The translations under genes and the position numbers were made by a program. 45,483 nucleotides of DNA from contig CAMLPN010000015.1 in assembly GCA_946481965.1 (NCBI GenBank), positions 1-45,483 on the forward strand, read 5' to 3'. The notes beneath the pieces were generated by a model. That model ran no database searches and had not been told where the DNA came from. It was given only the letters and a program-made list of their open reading frames with translations. This DNA is from an uncultured Neisseriaceae bacterium. GTDB taxonomy: Bacteria; Pseudomonadota; Gammaproteobacteria; Burkholderiales; Neisseriaceae. Shown piece after piece: positions 1-7,451 of the stretch (positions within the stretch are counted from its first letter, which is position 1; every line of letters begins with the position of its first letter).

Positions 1-376
1 CATCTACTGTACAGTCGGCAAGATAAAATACGCCCAATTCTCCGGGCTTAATTTGCGGATGGTTACTTTTATCATACAGATAACGCCCCATGTTTTTAGA
101 CTGATTAATAAAATCATCAATATCTGTATGCTCAAACATGGCTTTGATAATGGTATAAACCGGATTGAGCTCTAAATCAGGAAAAAAATGAAACTGATAC
201 AACTCATCAAATTTAAAATTGGAAGTAATTAATTTATTAAGAGTTTCTTCCACATTTTCATAATTACTTAATTTATCACACAGCCGCACACCATCCGCAG
301 TACTTTTGTTGCCAATACTGTGTATGATCAATCTACTAATCTTTCCAAGAACAAATTTCGGCATAGATTCAAACAT
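1..376 (-). CDS. 37-kDa nucleoid-associated protein (NdpA/NA37 family), N-terminal part only
   Basis: The gene runs off the left edge, so only about the first 125 residues are visible. They include an I-I-H-S-I-G-N-K segment near the start, ELYQF about 60 residues in, and HPQIKPGELGVFYL near the edge. This pattern matches what I know of the PF04245 nucleoid-associated proteins (YejK/NdpA relatives), where a KxGEL(x)VxYF strand is typical. Members bind the nucleoid; their role is poorly defined and some sit in mobile or defence regions. Start choice is uncertain between ATG at 376 and ATG at 364, since neither has a strong ribosome site. The family call is fairly safe; a precise function is not. 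Confidence 0.6.
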   Translation of the reverse strand, partial: MFESMPKFVLGKISRLIIHSIGNKSTADGVRLCDKLSNYENVEETLNKLITSNFKFDELYQFHFFPDLELNPVYTIIKAMFEHTDIDDFINQSKNMGRYLYDKSNHPQIKPGELGVFYLADCTVD

Positions 377-434
377 TCTTATAATCAATAAACAAAATTA
401 ATAAGCGCTGGTTATACCTGCGCTTATTTGCTTT

Positions 435-1598
435 TTACCAAGCTTTTCTGGATAACAAGAAAAAAAGTATTAACGCGAGGAGAACAAAAATAGCACCAAC
501 CAATCCAATATAATGAGTTGACAGTTTCACTAATACCTGGCTGCCGACAAAGGCTCCTCCACCGATACCTATATTATAAATGCCTGAATAAACAGATGTG
601 GCAATGTCAGTCGCATCAGGCGCTGCATCGATCACTTTACTTTGCATTACCATACCAATAATGGTAATGGCTAATCCCCATATCACGCCTTGTATCATCG
701 CAGTGTAGAGACTAAAGGAGCTAAAATAGAGTGATAATAAGCACGCCATCAATAATATCACGGGGACAACTAATATCGCTGTCGGATATTTACTTGCGTA
801 TCGAGTAAAAATAACACTACCAATCATGCCCGAAAATCCAATAACCAATAAAAGATGGACAACAATTTCCTGACTGAATCCGCCCACTTTCATCATAAAT
901 GGTGTGATGTAAGTATAGGCAGTAAAATGTCCTGTGATAATAATAGCTGTTAATAAGTAAATATTGAGTAAGGCCGGTCGTTTTAACACTTTTGGCAGAT
1001 TTTTGATTGAAATGGTATTAATACTGGGGACTTTAGGAAGTAAGTAAATCAATAAAACTAAAATACCAAAGGCAATGCCACCAATACATAAAAACGTGAT
1101 ACGCCAACCAACTAATTCTCCTATTTTGGTACCAATAGGAATGCCGAGTACCGTTGCCATAGATGTGCCTACTACAATAAAGCTCATCGCTTTGGCCTTT
1201 TTGCCATTCGGCGCTAATCGAACCGCTAATGGCGTGGTAATAGCCCAAAATACTGCATGTGCACAAGCGATACCAATACGAGCTGTCATTAAGCTATAAA
1301 AATTCCAAGCAAAGCCAGCTAATAGATGGCTACCGATAAATAGACAAAACAGAAAAATAAGGAGTTTACGACGCTCCATTTTGGATGTTAATACGGTTAA
1401 GGGTAATGATAGTAATGATACCGCCCAAGCGTATATCGTTAATAATAACCCTGCATGAGCGACATCCATCGAAAAGCTTTCCGCAATATTAGGCAGTAAA
1501 CCAACCGGTACAAATTCGGTGGTATTGAAAATAAATCCAGCAAAAGCTAAACAAAGAATCGACCACCAGATCTGAGAGCGCTTTTTAGCATTGTTCAT
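435..1598 (-). CDS. sotB: Sugar/drug efflux MFS transporter, SotB type
   Basis: A 387-residue inner-membrane protein with about twelve hydrophobic segments. The opening region (FIFNTTEFVPVGLLPNIAES) and the later ERRKLL, RIG-A-HA-FW and APDATD motifs follow E. coli SotB/YdeA closely along its whole length. SotB proteins are DHA1-family proton antiporters that export arabinose, IPTG and some drugs. The physiological substrate here cannot be read from sequence. The length is normal and the frame is intact. It ends 58 bases before the partial nucleoid-protein gene on the same strand and stands alone otherwise. The ATG at 1598 gives the usual short cytoplasmic N-terminus before TM1. Confidence 0.85.
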   Translation of the reverse strand: MNNAKKRSQIWWSILCLAFAGFIFNTTEFVPVGLLPNIAESFSMDVAHAGLLLTIYAWAVSLLSLPLTVLTSKMERRKLLIFLFCLFIGSHLLAGFAWNFYSLMTARIGIACAHAVFWAITTPLAVRLAPNGKKAKAMSFIVVGTSMATVLGIPIGTKIGELVGWRITFLCIGGIAFGILVLLIYLLPKVPSINTISIKNLPKVLKRPALLNIYLLTAIIITGHFTAYTYITPFMMKVGGFSQEIVVHLLLVIGFSGMIGSVIFTRYASKYPTAILVVPVILLMACLLSLYFSSFSLYTAMIQGVIWGLAITIIGMVMQSKVIDAAPDATDIATSVYSGIYNIGIGGGAFVGSQVLVKLSTHYIGLVGAIFVLLALILFFLLSRKAW

Positions 1599-1910
1599 GA
1601 TTTTACTTAACGACGAGATAAATTAATTGTTGGTAATTATAACTGTAGTTTAACCATTAACAGCTTAATTGGTATGCTAGCATTAACACCAGCAATGAAC
1701 TTATCAATCAATTAAAATTCAGTAATTTATCTTAGTCACTTAGTAATACATAATTTTTAAAATTGTTGGAAACAAATTTTGTTGTCAAAAACTATTAAAT
1801 CAATAAAAGAATTAATCAGATTAAATATTATTTTTAACATTTCTTGATTTCTTTATAAGTTTTATAGATTAACCTTGATATTATTAATTTTATGTAATTA
1901 TAATACCGAT
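1599..1910. other. AT-rich intergenic stretch, no gene seen
   Basis: About 310 bases of very AT-rich DNA lie between the start of the sotB gene and a degraded coding patch on the plus strand. It must contain the sotB promoter, but I cannot pick convincing -35/-10 boxes out of this composition. I see no ORF, strong hairpin or repeat. Confidence 0.4.
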
Positions 1911-2105
1911 GAGTTCACGAGCAATGATCACAGGGTCTCTTGCTGCTTCTGATAAATTCGATTTTGAGGTTAAGAAATCAAATCTTGAGCTATCTGAGAT
2001 TGCATCAACCTAAATATTTAAATGACTTGAGAGATGATTTTGAAATGGACCTTGCGAATTCGCCACAAAAGAGAGATTGAAAAATATCTTAAGCTAAAAA
2101 ATTGA
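1911..2105 (+). pseudogene. Degraded coding remnant upstream of a secreted-protein gene
   Basis: Three overlapping frames each carry a short protein-like stretch in order. The first starts MSSRAMITGSLAASDKFDFE and stops at about 2013. The second reads YLNDLRDDFEMDL and ends in QKRD. The third reads RHKREIEKYLKLKN and stops at 2103-2105. Joining them needs two frameshifts, which suggests the 3' end of a decayed gene. The remnant stops 47 bases before the intact secreted-protein gene on the same strand, the same order as the toxin remnants beside the PoNi genes. The parent family was not recognised. The stretches are short, so chance open frames cannot be excluded. Confidence 0.35.
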
Positions 2106-2152
2106 TAATATAGATTTTGGAAGTTCTTTTTTTTAATTAATGAAAAACGACA

Positions 2153-2929
2153 ATGAAATTTAAACTAATATTAATTACCTTGTGCATTATTTTTTTCGGA
2201 ACTTCATCTGCTGAAAAATTAAATTTTGATATTGATCATAAAGTCATTAACAGTGCAAAATTTGATAATGGATTTGGTGCTCAAAACGACAGAAATTTCA
2301 TTCAAAACGACAGAGATTTCATTGAACTTTATCAAGATAATAATCTTATTACCAAAATTCCAAGTTTTGATGAAGATGGAGGAAATCGTTTTGAGAAGAT
2401 ATTAACCCGCTACGATGGGAATAATATCATCAGGGTAATTACTTATTTCCCTGATAGAGGTCATTTTAGAATATATTACGATATAGGATTTAATAAAAAT
2501 AAAAATTTATTTATGCTAAATAAAGTAAGTTTCGAAATACAAGAGTGGTTATCTGAGACAGATGCTAGAACTATTTATTGTTACCATCAAATCAATCAAG
2601 AGGTAAATGAGTTAATGAACATTGATGATTGGTTTCATAAAATACGACCTTCCGCTGATGGATGGGAAGATGGTACAGTAAAAGGGAATTGTATTGTGAG
2701 CAATAAAGTCGTTGAATACGAAAATGCTTATATTGTAGTTAAAAAATCACATCTATTGAGTAAACCAGATATAAATCATCATACAAAAATGTATTTATTT
2801 AAAGGAGATATAGTTAATTTATTAAAACAGGATCATGATTTTTATTATGTGGAATATATTAATTCGAAAAATAAAGCCACAAAAAAATGGCTTCATTGTT
2901 CTGCTCTAGAGGCTTGTAATAAATATTAG
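2153..2929 (+). CDS. Secreted protein with C-terminal SH3-like segment, function unknown
   Basis: 258 residues. Residues 1-20 form a typical Sec signal peptide (charged KFK, hydrophobic core, small residues SSA before cleavage), so the product is probably periplasmic. The last 70 residues (AYIVVKKSHLLSKPD..., a KGD turn, FYYVEYIN, then KWLHCSAL) have the strand-turn pattern of a bacterial SH3 domain. An in-frame duplication gives QNDRNFI-QNDRDFI around residues 44-57. A degraded reading frame ends just upstream on the same strand. That context and the periplasmic address suggest an immunity protein against a periplasm-acting toxin, but this is inference. The gene is AT-rich like the rest of the accessory zone. 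Confidence 0.6.
   Translation: MKFKLILITLCIIFFGTSSAEKLNFDIDHKVINSAKFDNGFGAQNDRNFIQNDRDFIELYQDNNLITKIPSFDEDGGNRFEKILTRYDGNNIIRVITYFPDRGHFRIYYDIGFNKNKNLFMLNKVSFEIQEWLSETDARTIYCYHQINQEVNELMNIDDWFHKIRPSADGWEDGTVKGNCIVSNKVVEYENAYIVVKKSHLLSKPDINHHTKMYLFKGDIVNLLKQDHDFYYVEYINSKNKATKKWLHCSALEACNKY
2282..2323 (+). repeat. Tandem 21-bp in-frame duplication
   Basis: Two adjacent 21-bp copies beginning CAAAACGACAGA differ at one base and encode QNDRNFI/QNDRDFI inside the secreted protein. A slippage duplication is the simplest explanation. Confidence 0.8.
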
Positions 2930-3097
2930 TTACAATATAATTTTTATTTATTTAATTGATTTTAAATCACTGTTTTTATTAAATTGAAAATTTAGATACG
3001 ATTTTTAAGATAGAGTTTATCTTGTAAAACAGACTATAGACTTTCTAGTTGGCTAATATAATCGGGTGGAAAGTCACATACCTGCCCCTTTGTGCTA

Positions 3098-3901
3098 TTA
3101 AGATGTTAATTGACTACGCGCATATACAACCATATCTTTAGGATAATAAATAAAGCGATGGAGTGTACTATCGTCAATATTTTTTAGATATGCTACCGCT
3201 GCGGCTTCAAAACACCAGTAGCCAACAAAAGAACAACAATCTCGTGAATCACCTTGTTGATTTAAATGACTATCCATGTAGCCATATCCAGTTTTACGTA
3301 ATCCATCATACCAGCGTCGCAAATATTCGTCTAAAAATTTCAGTGTATCTTTCGGTTTTTCGGCATGAATGGCTTTATAAAGGGGATTACGAAAGCTCAA
3401 CATTCGCGGCGTTTTTTCTTCAGTAATAGGATAATCAGGAATTTTCATAGCAATCAGACTATCTATCGCCTTTTCTCTATTTTCCTGATCATAATCAACA
3501 GCTTTAACAATTATTTCAAACCAATCTTGGCGTTCAAATAAAATACATAAACCTAAAAAATTTGACAGTTTTTCAGTTTCAAAATATTCCGTTAATATCA
3601 TAATATTCATTTTATTATTTGGATTGGCAAGATTATATTTGTCTACATAATCATTTGAGTTCTTAATCAGTTTTACAATATGTTCCATCCTATAAAACAA
3701 CTCACCACAACTCTTTCCTACTGTATAATCTAAACAAAATTGTTGATATTGCAGATCCGCCATAAACTCAGCGTAATCATCTTTTTCTCTTTTCATATCA
3801 CCATCAATCAGACCAATTAGTTTAGTAAGTCTTTTTTGAAAGTAATGGTAAAAATCTTCATCTAATAATTTCTGACGACATTGTTGTTCAAATTTTGACA
3901 T
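3098..3901 (-). CDS. PoNi-type immunity protein (DUF1910/DUF1911), copy 1
   Basis: 267 residues, soluble, with no signal peptide. The N-terminal half is helical and charged (DUF1910-like). The C-terminal half carries the PYKAI-like region, the WYDGL...Y segment and the YWCFEAAAVAYLKNIDDS signature with YYPKDMV, which is typical of DUF1911. These families were described as PoNi, immunity proteins that neutralise PoNe-type DNase toxins delivered by type VI secretion or other polymorphic-toxin carriers. Here no intact toxin lies upstream; instead the preceding 250 bases hold a broken toxin-like tail. A second copy lies 1364 bases away on the same strand. The ATG at 3901 aligns with the internal ATG of copy 2 and has a GGA-containing ribosome site. 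Confidence 0.8.
   Translation of the reverse strand: MSKFEQQCRQKLLDEDFYHYFQKRLTKLIGLIDGDMKREKDDYAEFMADLQYQQFCLDYTVGKSCGELFYRMEHIVKLIKNSNDYVDKYNLANPNNKMNIMILTEYFETEKLSNFLGLCILFERQDWFEIIVKAVDYDQENREKAIDSLIAMKIPDYPITEEKTPRMLSFRNPLYKAIHAEKPKDTLKFLDEYLRRWYDGLRKTGYGYMDSHLNQQGDSRDCCSFVGYWCFEAAAVAYLKNIDDSTLHRFIYYPKDMVVYARSQLTS
3127..3556 (-). repeat. Identical block shared with 4491-4920 (duplicated immunity gene, 3' part)
   Basis: A 430-base segment appears base-for-base identical to 4491-4920. The flanking parts of the two gene copies differ at many positions. It covers the C-terminal half of the PoNi protein. Confidence 0.85.
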
Positions 3902-3914
3902 AATTATTCCATCT

Positions 3915-4167
3915 TCAAGACTGATTTTTTGCTTGTATGCTATGCATGTTATTCAGATTAAATCTTTTCCGAGAGTATATTTGTATTTTTGTACCTTTTT
4001 TATTTTTAAGACTTCGATGTTTCTCTAAAATAATATTTTCAATGGAATGAAACTCTAATAAATTCCCATTTATTTTTTAATAGATTAACTACGGATAAAT
4101 TTTGAGGAGTAATAACGACACGATTAAACATCGCTAACGACTGCATTGACTTTTTTTGCCATTTCTT
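3915..4167 (-). pseudogene. Frameshifted C-terminal remnant of a probable toxin gene, upstream of PoNi copy 1
   Basis: Read on the minus strand, one frame gives KKWQKKSMQSLAMFNRVVIT and continues to a point near an A6 run at 4073-4078. The adjacent frame then gives GNLLEFHSIENIILEKHRSL, and further on KIQIYSRKRFNLNNMHSIQA, stopping at 3915-3917, 13 bases before the PoNi start. One indel in the A-run would join the two. The final 24 residues are conserved in the same place upstream of PoNi copy 2. Because PoNi genes normally follow their toxin gene, the simplest reading is a decayed toxin 3' end. I did not identify the toxin family from the sequence alone. Confidence 0.5.
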
Positions 4168-4178
4168 ATCGTGATTTT

Positions 4179-4388
4179 TTATTTATTCATCCCAAACTTA
4201 AAATTTTTCTCAGTCAATCCATAGATAAATAGACGTATACTAAATTGTATTGATGTTATAAATACTGAAATTCCACTAAGAATCACTAATAAAAGGGTAT
4301 TGTTACTAATATTTATAGGAGTAACAAATATTGTAAGAGAGAATAAGCATATAAATATTAGTACTATGATGATCATCCAGCCTCGCAA
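4179..4388 (-). CDS. Small two-helix membrane protein, unknown
   Basis: About 69 residues, with two strongly hydrophobic helices (roughly residues 5-27 and 29-52) and a short charged tail ending KFGMNK. The only upstream candidates are TTG at 4388 and ATG at 4376. The frame is open back to a TAA near 4455, just after the stop of PoNi copy 2, so the gene may be the 3' part of something longer or may use a rare start. It lies between the two PoNi copies on the same strand and would be co-transcribed with them. It may belong to an immunity or toxin-delivery cassette; no family was recognised. Confidence 0.4.
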   Translation of the reverse strand: MRGWMIIIVLIFICLFSLTIFVTPINISNNTLLLVILSGISVFITSIQFSIRLFIYGLTEKNFKFGMNK

Positions 4389-4461
4389 TCTAAATGGCTT
4401 AGGTGCCTGTAATCTTACAATATTCGTTTTAGACCACTGCGTTACTCCTAGTGCTTATATT

Positions 4462-5265
4462 TTATGATATTAATCGACTACGCGCATATTCAACCATATC
4501 TTTAGGATAATAAATAAAGCGATGGAGTGTACTATCGTCAATATTTTTTAGATATGCTACCGCTGCGGCTTCAAAACACCAGTAGCCAACAAAAGAACAA
4601 CAATCTCGTGAATCACCTTGTTGATTTAAATGACTATCCATGTAGCCATATCCAGTTTTACGTAATCCATCATACCAGCGTCGCAAATATTCGTCTAAAA
4701 ATTTCAGTGTATCTTTCGGTTTTTCGGCATGAATGGCTTTATAAAGGGGATTACGAAAGCTCAACATTCGCGGCGTTTTTTCTTCAGTAATAGGATAATC
4801 AGGAATTTTCATAGCAATCAGACTATCTATCGCCTTTTCTCTATTTTCCTGATCATAATCAACAGCTTTAACAATTATTTCAAACCAATCTTGGCGTTCA
4901 AATAAAATACATAAACCTAACAAATTTGACAATTTTTCAGTTTCAAAATATTCAGTTAATATCATAATATTCATTTTATTATCTGGATTAGCTAAATTAT
5001 ATCTGTCTACATAATCATTTGATTTCTTTATAAGCTTTATAATGTATTCCATTTTATTAAATAATTCATTACAACTCTTTCCTACGGTATAATCTAAACA
5101 AAATTGTTGATATTGCAGATCCGCCATAAATTCAGCATAATCATCTTTTTCTCTTTTCATATCACCATCAACTAGACCAATAAGTTTGGTAAGCCTTTTT
5201 TGAAAATAATGGTAAAAATCTTCATCTAATAGTTTCTGACGACGTAGTTGTTCAAATTTTGACAT
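4462..5265 (-). CDS. PoNi-type immunity protein (DUF1910/DUF1911), copy 2
   Basis: 267 residues from the ATG at 5265. An in-frame GTG at 5280 would add MDEII, but copy 1 starts at the equivalent ATG, so that start is preferred. It has the same YWCFEAAAVAYL signature and YYPKDMV motif as copy 1. The C-terminal half is identical to copy 1 apart from the last few residues (VEYARSRLIS against VVYARSQLTS). The N-terminal half has many substitutions, for example NELFNKMEYIIKLI against GELFYRMEHIVKLI. The likely role is protection against a PoNe-type DNase toxin. A short remnant of the toxin-like tail lies just upstream, and the NACHT gene precedes that on the same strand. Confidence 0.8.
   Translation of the reverse strand: MSKFEQLRRQKLLDEDFYHYFQKRLTKLIGLVDGDMKREKDDYAEFMADLQYQQFCLDYTVGKSCNELFNKMEYIIKLIKKSNDYVDRYNLANPDNKMNIMILTEYFETEKLSNLLGLCILFERQDWFEIIVKAVDYDQENREKAIDSLIAMKIPDYPITEEKTPRMLSFRNPLYKAIHAEKPKDTLKFLDEYLRRWYDGLRKTGYGYMDSHLNQQGDSRDCCSFVGYWCFEAAAVAYLKNIDDSTLHRFIYYPKDMVEYARSRLIS
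4491..4920 (-). repeat. Second copy of the 430-bp identical block
   Basis: This is the partner of 3127-3556. Identity starts just inside the stop-proximal codons and breaks at base 4921 (C against A). Confidence 0.85.
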
Positions 5266-5272
5266 AATTATT

Positions 5273-5352
5273 TCATCCACAAGATTGATGTTTTGCTTGT
5301 ATGCTACGCATGCGATAGAGATTAAATCTTTTCCGAGAGGATATTTGTATTA
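5273..5352 (-). pseudogene. Short toxin-tail remnant upstream of PoNi copy 2
   Basis: Minus-strand translation gives IQISSRKRFNLYRMRSIQAK followed by HQSCG and a stop at 5273-5275, eight bases before the ATG of PoNi copy 2. It aligns with the last residues of the longer remnant upstream of copy 1 (IQIYSRKRFNLNNMHSIQAK). Homology between the duplicated units ends at about 5350, so the duplication carried the toxin's last codons together with the immunity gene. Confidence 0.5.
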
Positions 5353-5374
5353 AAGTTTGTCCTGAGATAATATT

Positions 5375-7258
5375 TTACAATTTTCTGTTTTTAAAAATTA
5401 TTTCATCAATTATTGAATGCTGTTTTGTTGTTCTGGATAATATATCATGATAATAATCATTTAAACTTTCCTTGATATACTGTGCGTATTTAGTACAGTT
5501 AAGTTCAATTAATGTTTTTCTGTCTATTCTAATCACAATCGTTTTAAGTATATTATCCTCATTTGTAAATTCTCCTATAGCTGAATCATATTTACTTGTC
5601 ACTTTTAATATATCATTACTAGATAAATTAAGAGAATAATTAGATATAAGCCTTCTATATTTTTTGTTAACCCTGCTCAGAATGAAATTATTCAAATGCC
5701 ATTTTTTAATCAATTTTCTTGCTTTATCTTTATCAAGTATCTCTAATAAAGAATCAGGAAGAATTGATAAATAAAAATTTTTATCATCAGGGTAAGAGTC
5801 TATACTTAAAGATCCACCGAATTGTTCAAAAATCTTCTCCGGTTTATTTTCTGGATCAATGCTTTCAAAATATTCATTCAATATTGCTAATTTTTTTAAT
5901 ATATACTCTGTTTCAAAATACTCATGATCCATATTATCAATCATCGCGATAAAACTTAATTTTGCTGATATAAAAAGACCATCAATATTATCCAACTTTT
6001 TTTCTAATTCTAATTTTCTGTCATTCACAATAAACTTAGCAAAGAAATATTCCTGAAATGAACGATGGATAAATTCGAAAAAACTACCATCCTGTAAAAG
6101 TAAAGACACTGAATGCACAAAATCATATCGAATATCATTACCTTTACATATTTTATCTGGACTCAGCGTTTGTGAAGCAAACTCTATATATTTATCAATT
6201 TCTTGCAAACTGAATCTATATTTTTGGTCCTGATAAGTCATAGCACAAAAATACATAAAAACTTTTTCTAATTCTTCATGGGATAGCCCACTTTTTAATG
6301 GCCGGTGAAACCGTCCTTTTGATGCATCGTGTTCTTTAATCAGAACTTGAAAACATTTTTCATAGAAAATATGCCTTTTAGCTGGAATATCGCCATAATC
6401 ATCAAATGTCAGTAGCATCATTGATGCTAATAAAGGATTTGAGAGAAATTCTTTATGCTTTTTAAATTTATATTTCGTTAAAAATTCAAGAAACTCTGTT
6501 TTTCTTTCTTCAACAAAATCAATTTTTGTTATGTATGATTGGCATTGGCGATAATCAAAGGGAAGGAGGTGCGCAACATGAAAATTTTCCCACGTTGTGA
6601 ATTCATTCGGGCGGCTTGTCACTACAAAGGGGCAATACGGGTATTTTAAAGTTAATTTGATTATTTCCTCTTGAATATTGCTTTGTTGCGAATCACTTAC
6701 TTCATCTAAACCATCAATTAAAAAATAAAATAAGCCTTTTTTTAAACCATATATAAATTGTTCTTGAGTAAAACTATCTGAATAGGTCAAGATAGATTCA
6801 TATATACAATCAAATAATGTTTGAGTACCTGATGATATGTTTCTTAATTCAAAAAAAATGGGATAAAAATTGACCTGATTATCAATTAATTCTTTATAGA
6901 CTTTTTTTAGAAAAATCGTTTTACCATTTCCCGCATAGCCTGAAATAATAGTTCTGTGTAAATCTGTGGCTATTGATGATTTTATTTCATCTTCTTCTAA
7001 AATATCATCATCTACTTTAAATTGCAGTGGCTCGTAAATTTTATCCAGCTCTGTAGGTCTATCCCGTTTCAGTAAGGTACGCACAAAAGCACATCTTTGG
7101 TAATTTGCTTTTATATATTCAGGCAACCCTTTATTTAGTTTCATTTCATGTTTTTTATATTGCGTAATACAGAATTCAGGGGCTGTTTTAGAAATAAAAC
7201 TAACGAAATTATTAACAAATGAATCAATTCCTTTATTAGACAGCTCTTCTATACTCAT
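5375..7258 (-). CDS. NACHT-domain NTPase, NLR-like candidate antiphage protein
   Basis: 627 residues. The NACHT domain is clear: Walker A GYAGNGKT at 107-114, Walker B FLIDGLDEV at about 179-187 with the extended acidic pair, and the sensor segment VVTSRP at 212-217. These are followed by a helical region with F-E-F-I-H-R-S-F-Q-E-Y-F-F-A, the winged-helix signature typical of bacterial STAND/NACHT proteins. The N-terminal 100 residues are short and helical, without a recognisable nuclease or TIR effector. About 200 C-terminal residues are unassigned and could sense phage products. Bacterial NACHT proteins (bNACHT) are known antiphage factors, often encoded alone as here. It ends 23 bases before the PoNi copy 2 remnant on the same strand. 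Antiphage activity is inferred. Confidence 0.75.
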   Translation of the reverse strand: MSIEELSNKGIDSFVNNFVSFISKTAPEFCITQYKKHEMKLNKGLPEYIKANYQRCAFVRTLLKRDRPTELDKIYEPLQFKVDDDILEEDEIKSSIATDLHRTIISGYAGNGKTIFLKKVYKELIDNQVNFYPIFFELRNISSGTQTLFDCIYESILTYSDSFTQEQFIYGLKKGLFYFLIDGLDEVSDSQQSNIQEEIIKLTLKYPYCPFVVTSRPNEFTTWENFHVAHLLPFDYRQCQSYITKIDFVEERKTEFLEFLTKYKFKKHKEFLSNPLLASMMLLTFDDYGDIPAKRHIFYEKCFQVLIKEHDASKGRFHRPLKSGLSHEELEKVFMYFCAMTYQDQKYRFSLQEIDKYIEFASQTLSPDKICKGNDIRYDFVHSVSLLLQDGSFFEFIHRSFQEYFFAKFIVNDRKLELEKKLDNIDGLFISAKLSFIAMIDNMDHEYFETEYILKKLAILNEYFESIDPENKPEKIFEQFGGSLSIDSYPDDKNFYLSILPDSLLEILDKDKARKLIKKWHLNNFILSRVNKKYRRLISNYSLNLSSNDILKVTSKYDSAIGEFTNEDNILKTIVIRIDRKTLIELNCTKYAQYIKESLNDYYHDILSRTTKQHSIIDEIIFKNRKL

Positions 7259-7451
7259 AGTTAATATCTTTTATTTAATTTATATTTAAGTTACTAGGAT
7301 TATATATCATTTAGCATTAAACAAAGCTTCAGTATTTACTTAAAAATAATTTATCTGCTGAATAAAGATAAATGCTATTTGTTTTCCATTTAAAATACAG
7401 CAATAATACTTTGTTTACAAAAACTGACTTATTTAATTTTAAGGATTTTGC

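Noticed and set aside
3163-3426. Plus-strand 87-codon frame present identically in both immunity gene copies
   Set aside because: It is antisense to the PoNi C-terminal coding region. Its identity simply follows from the 430-bp identical block.
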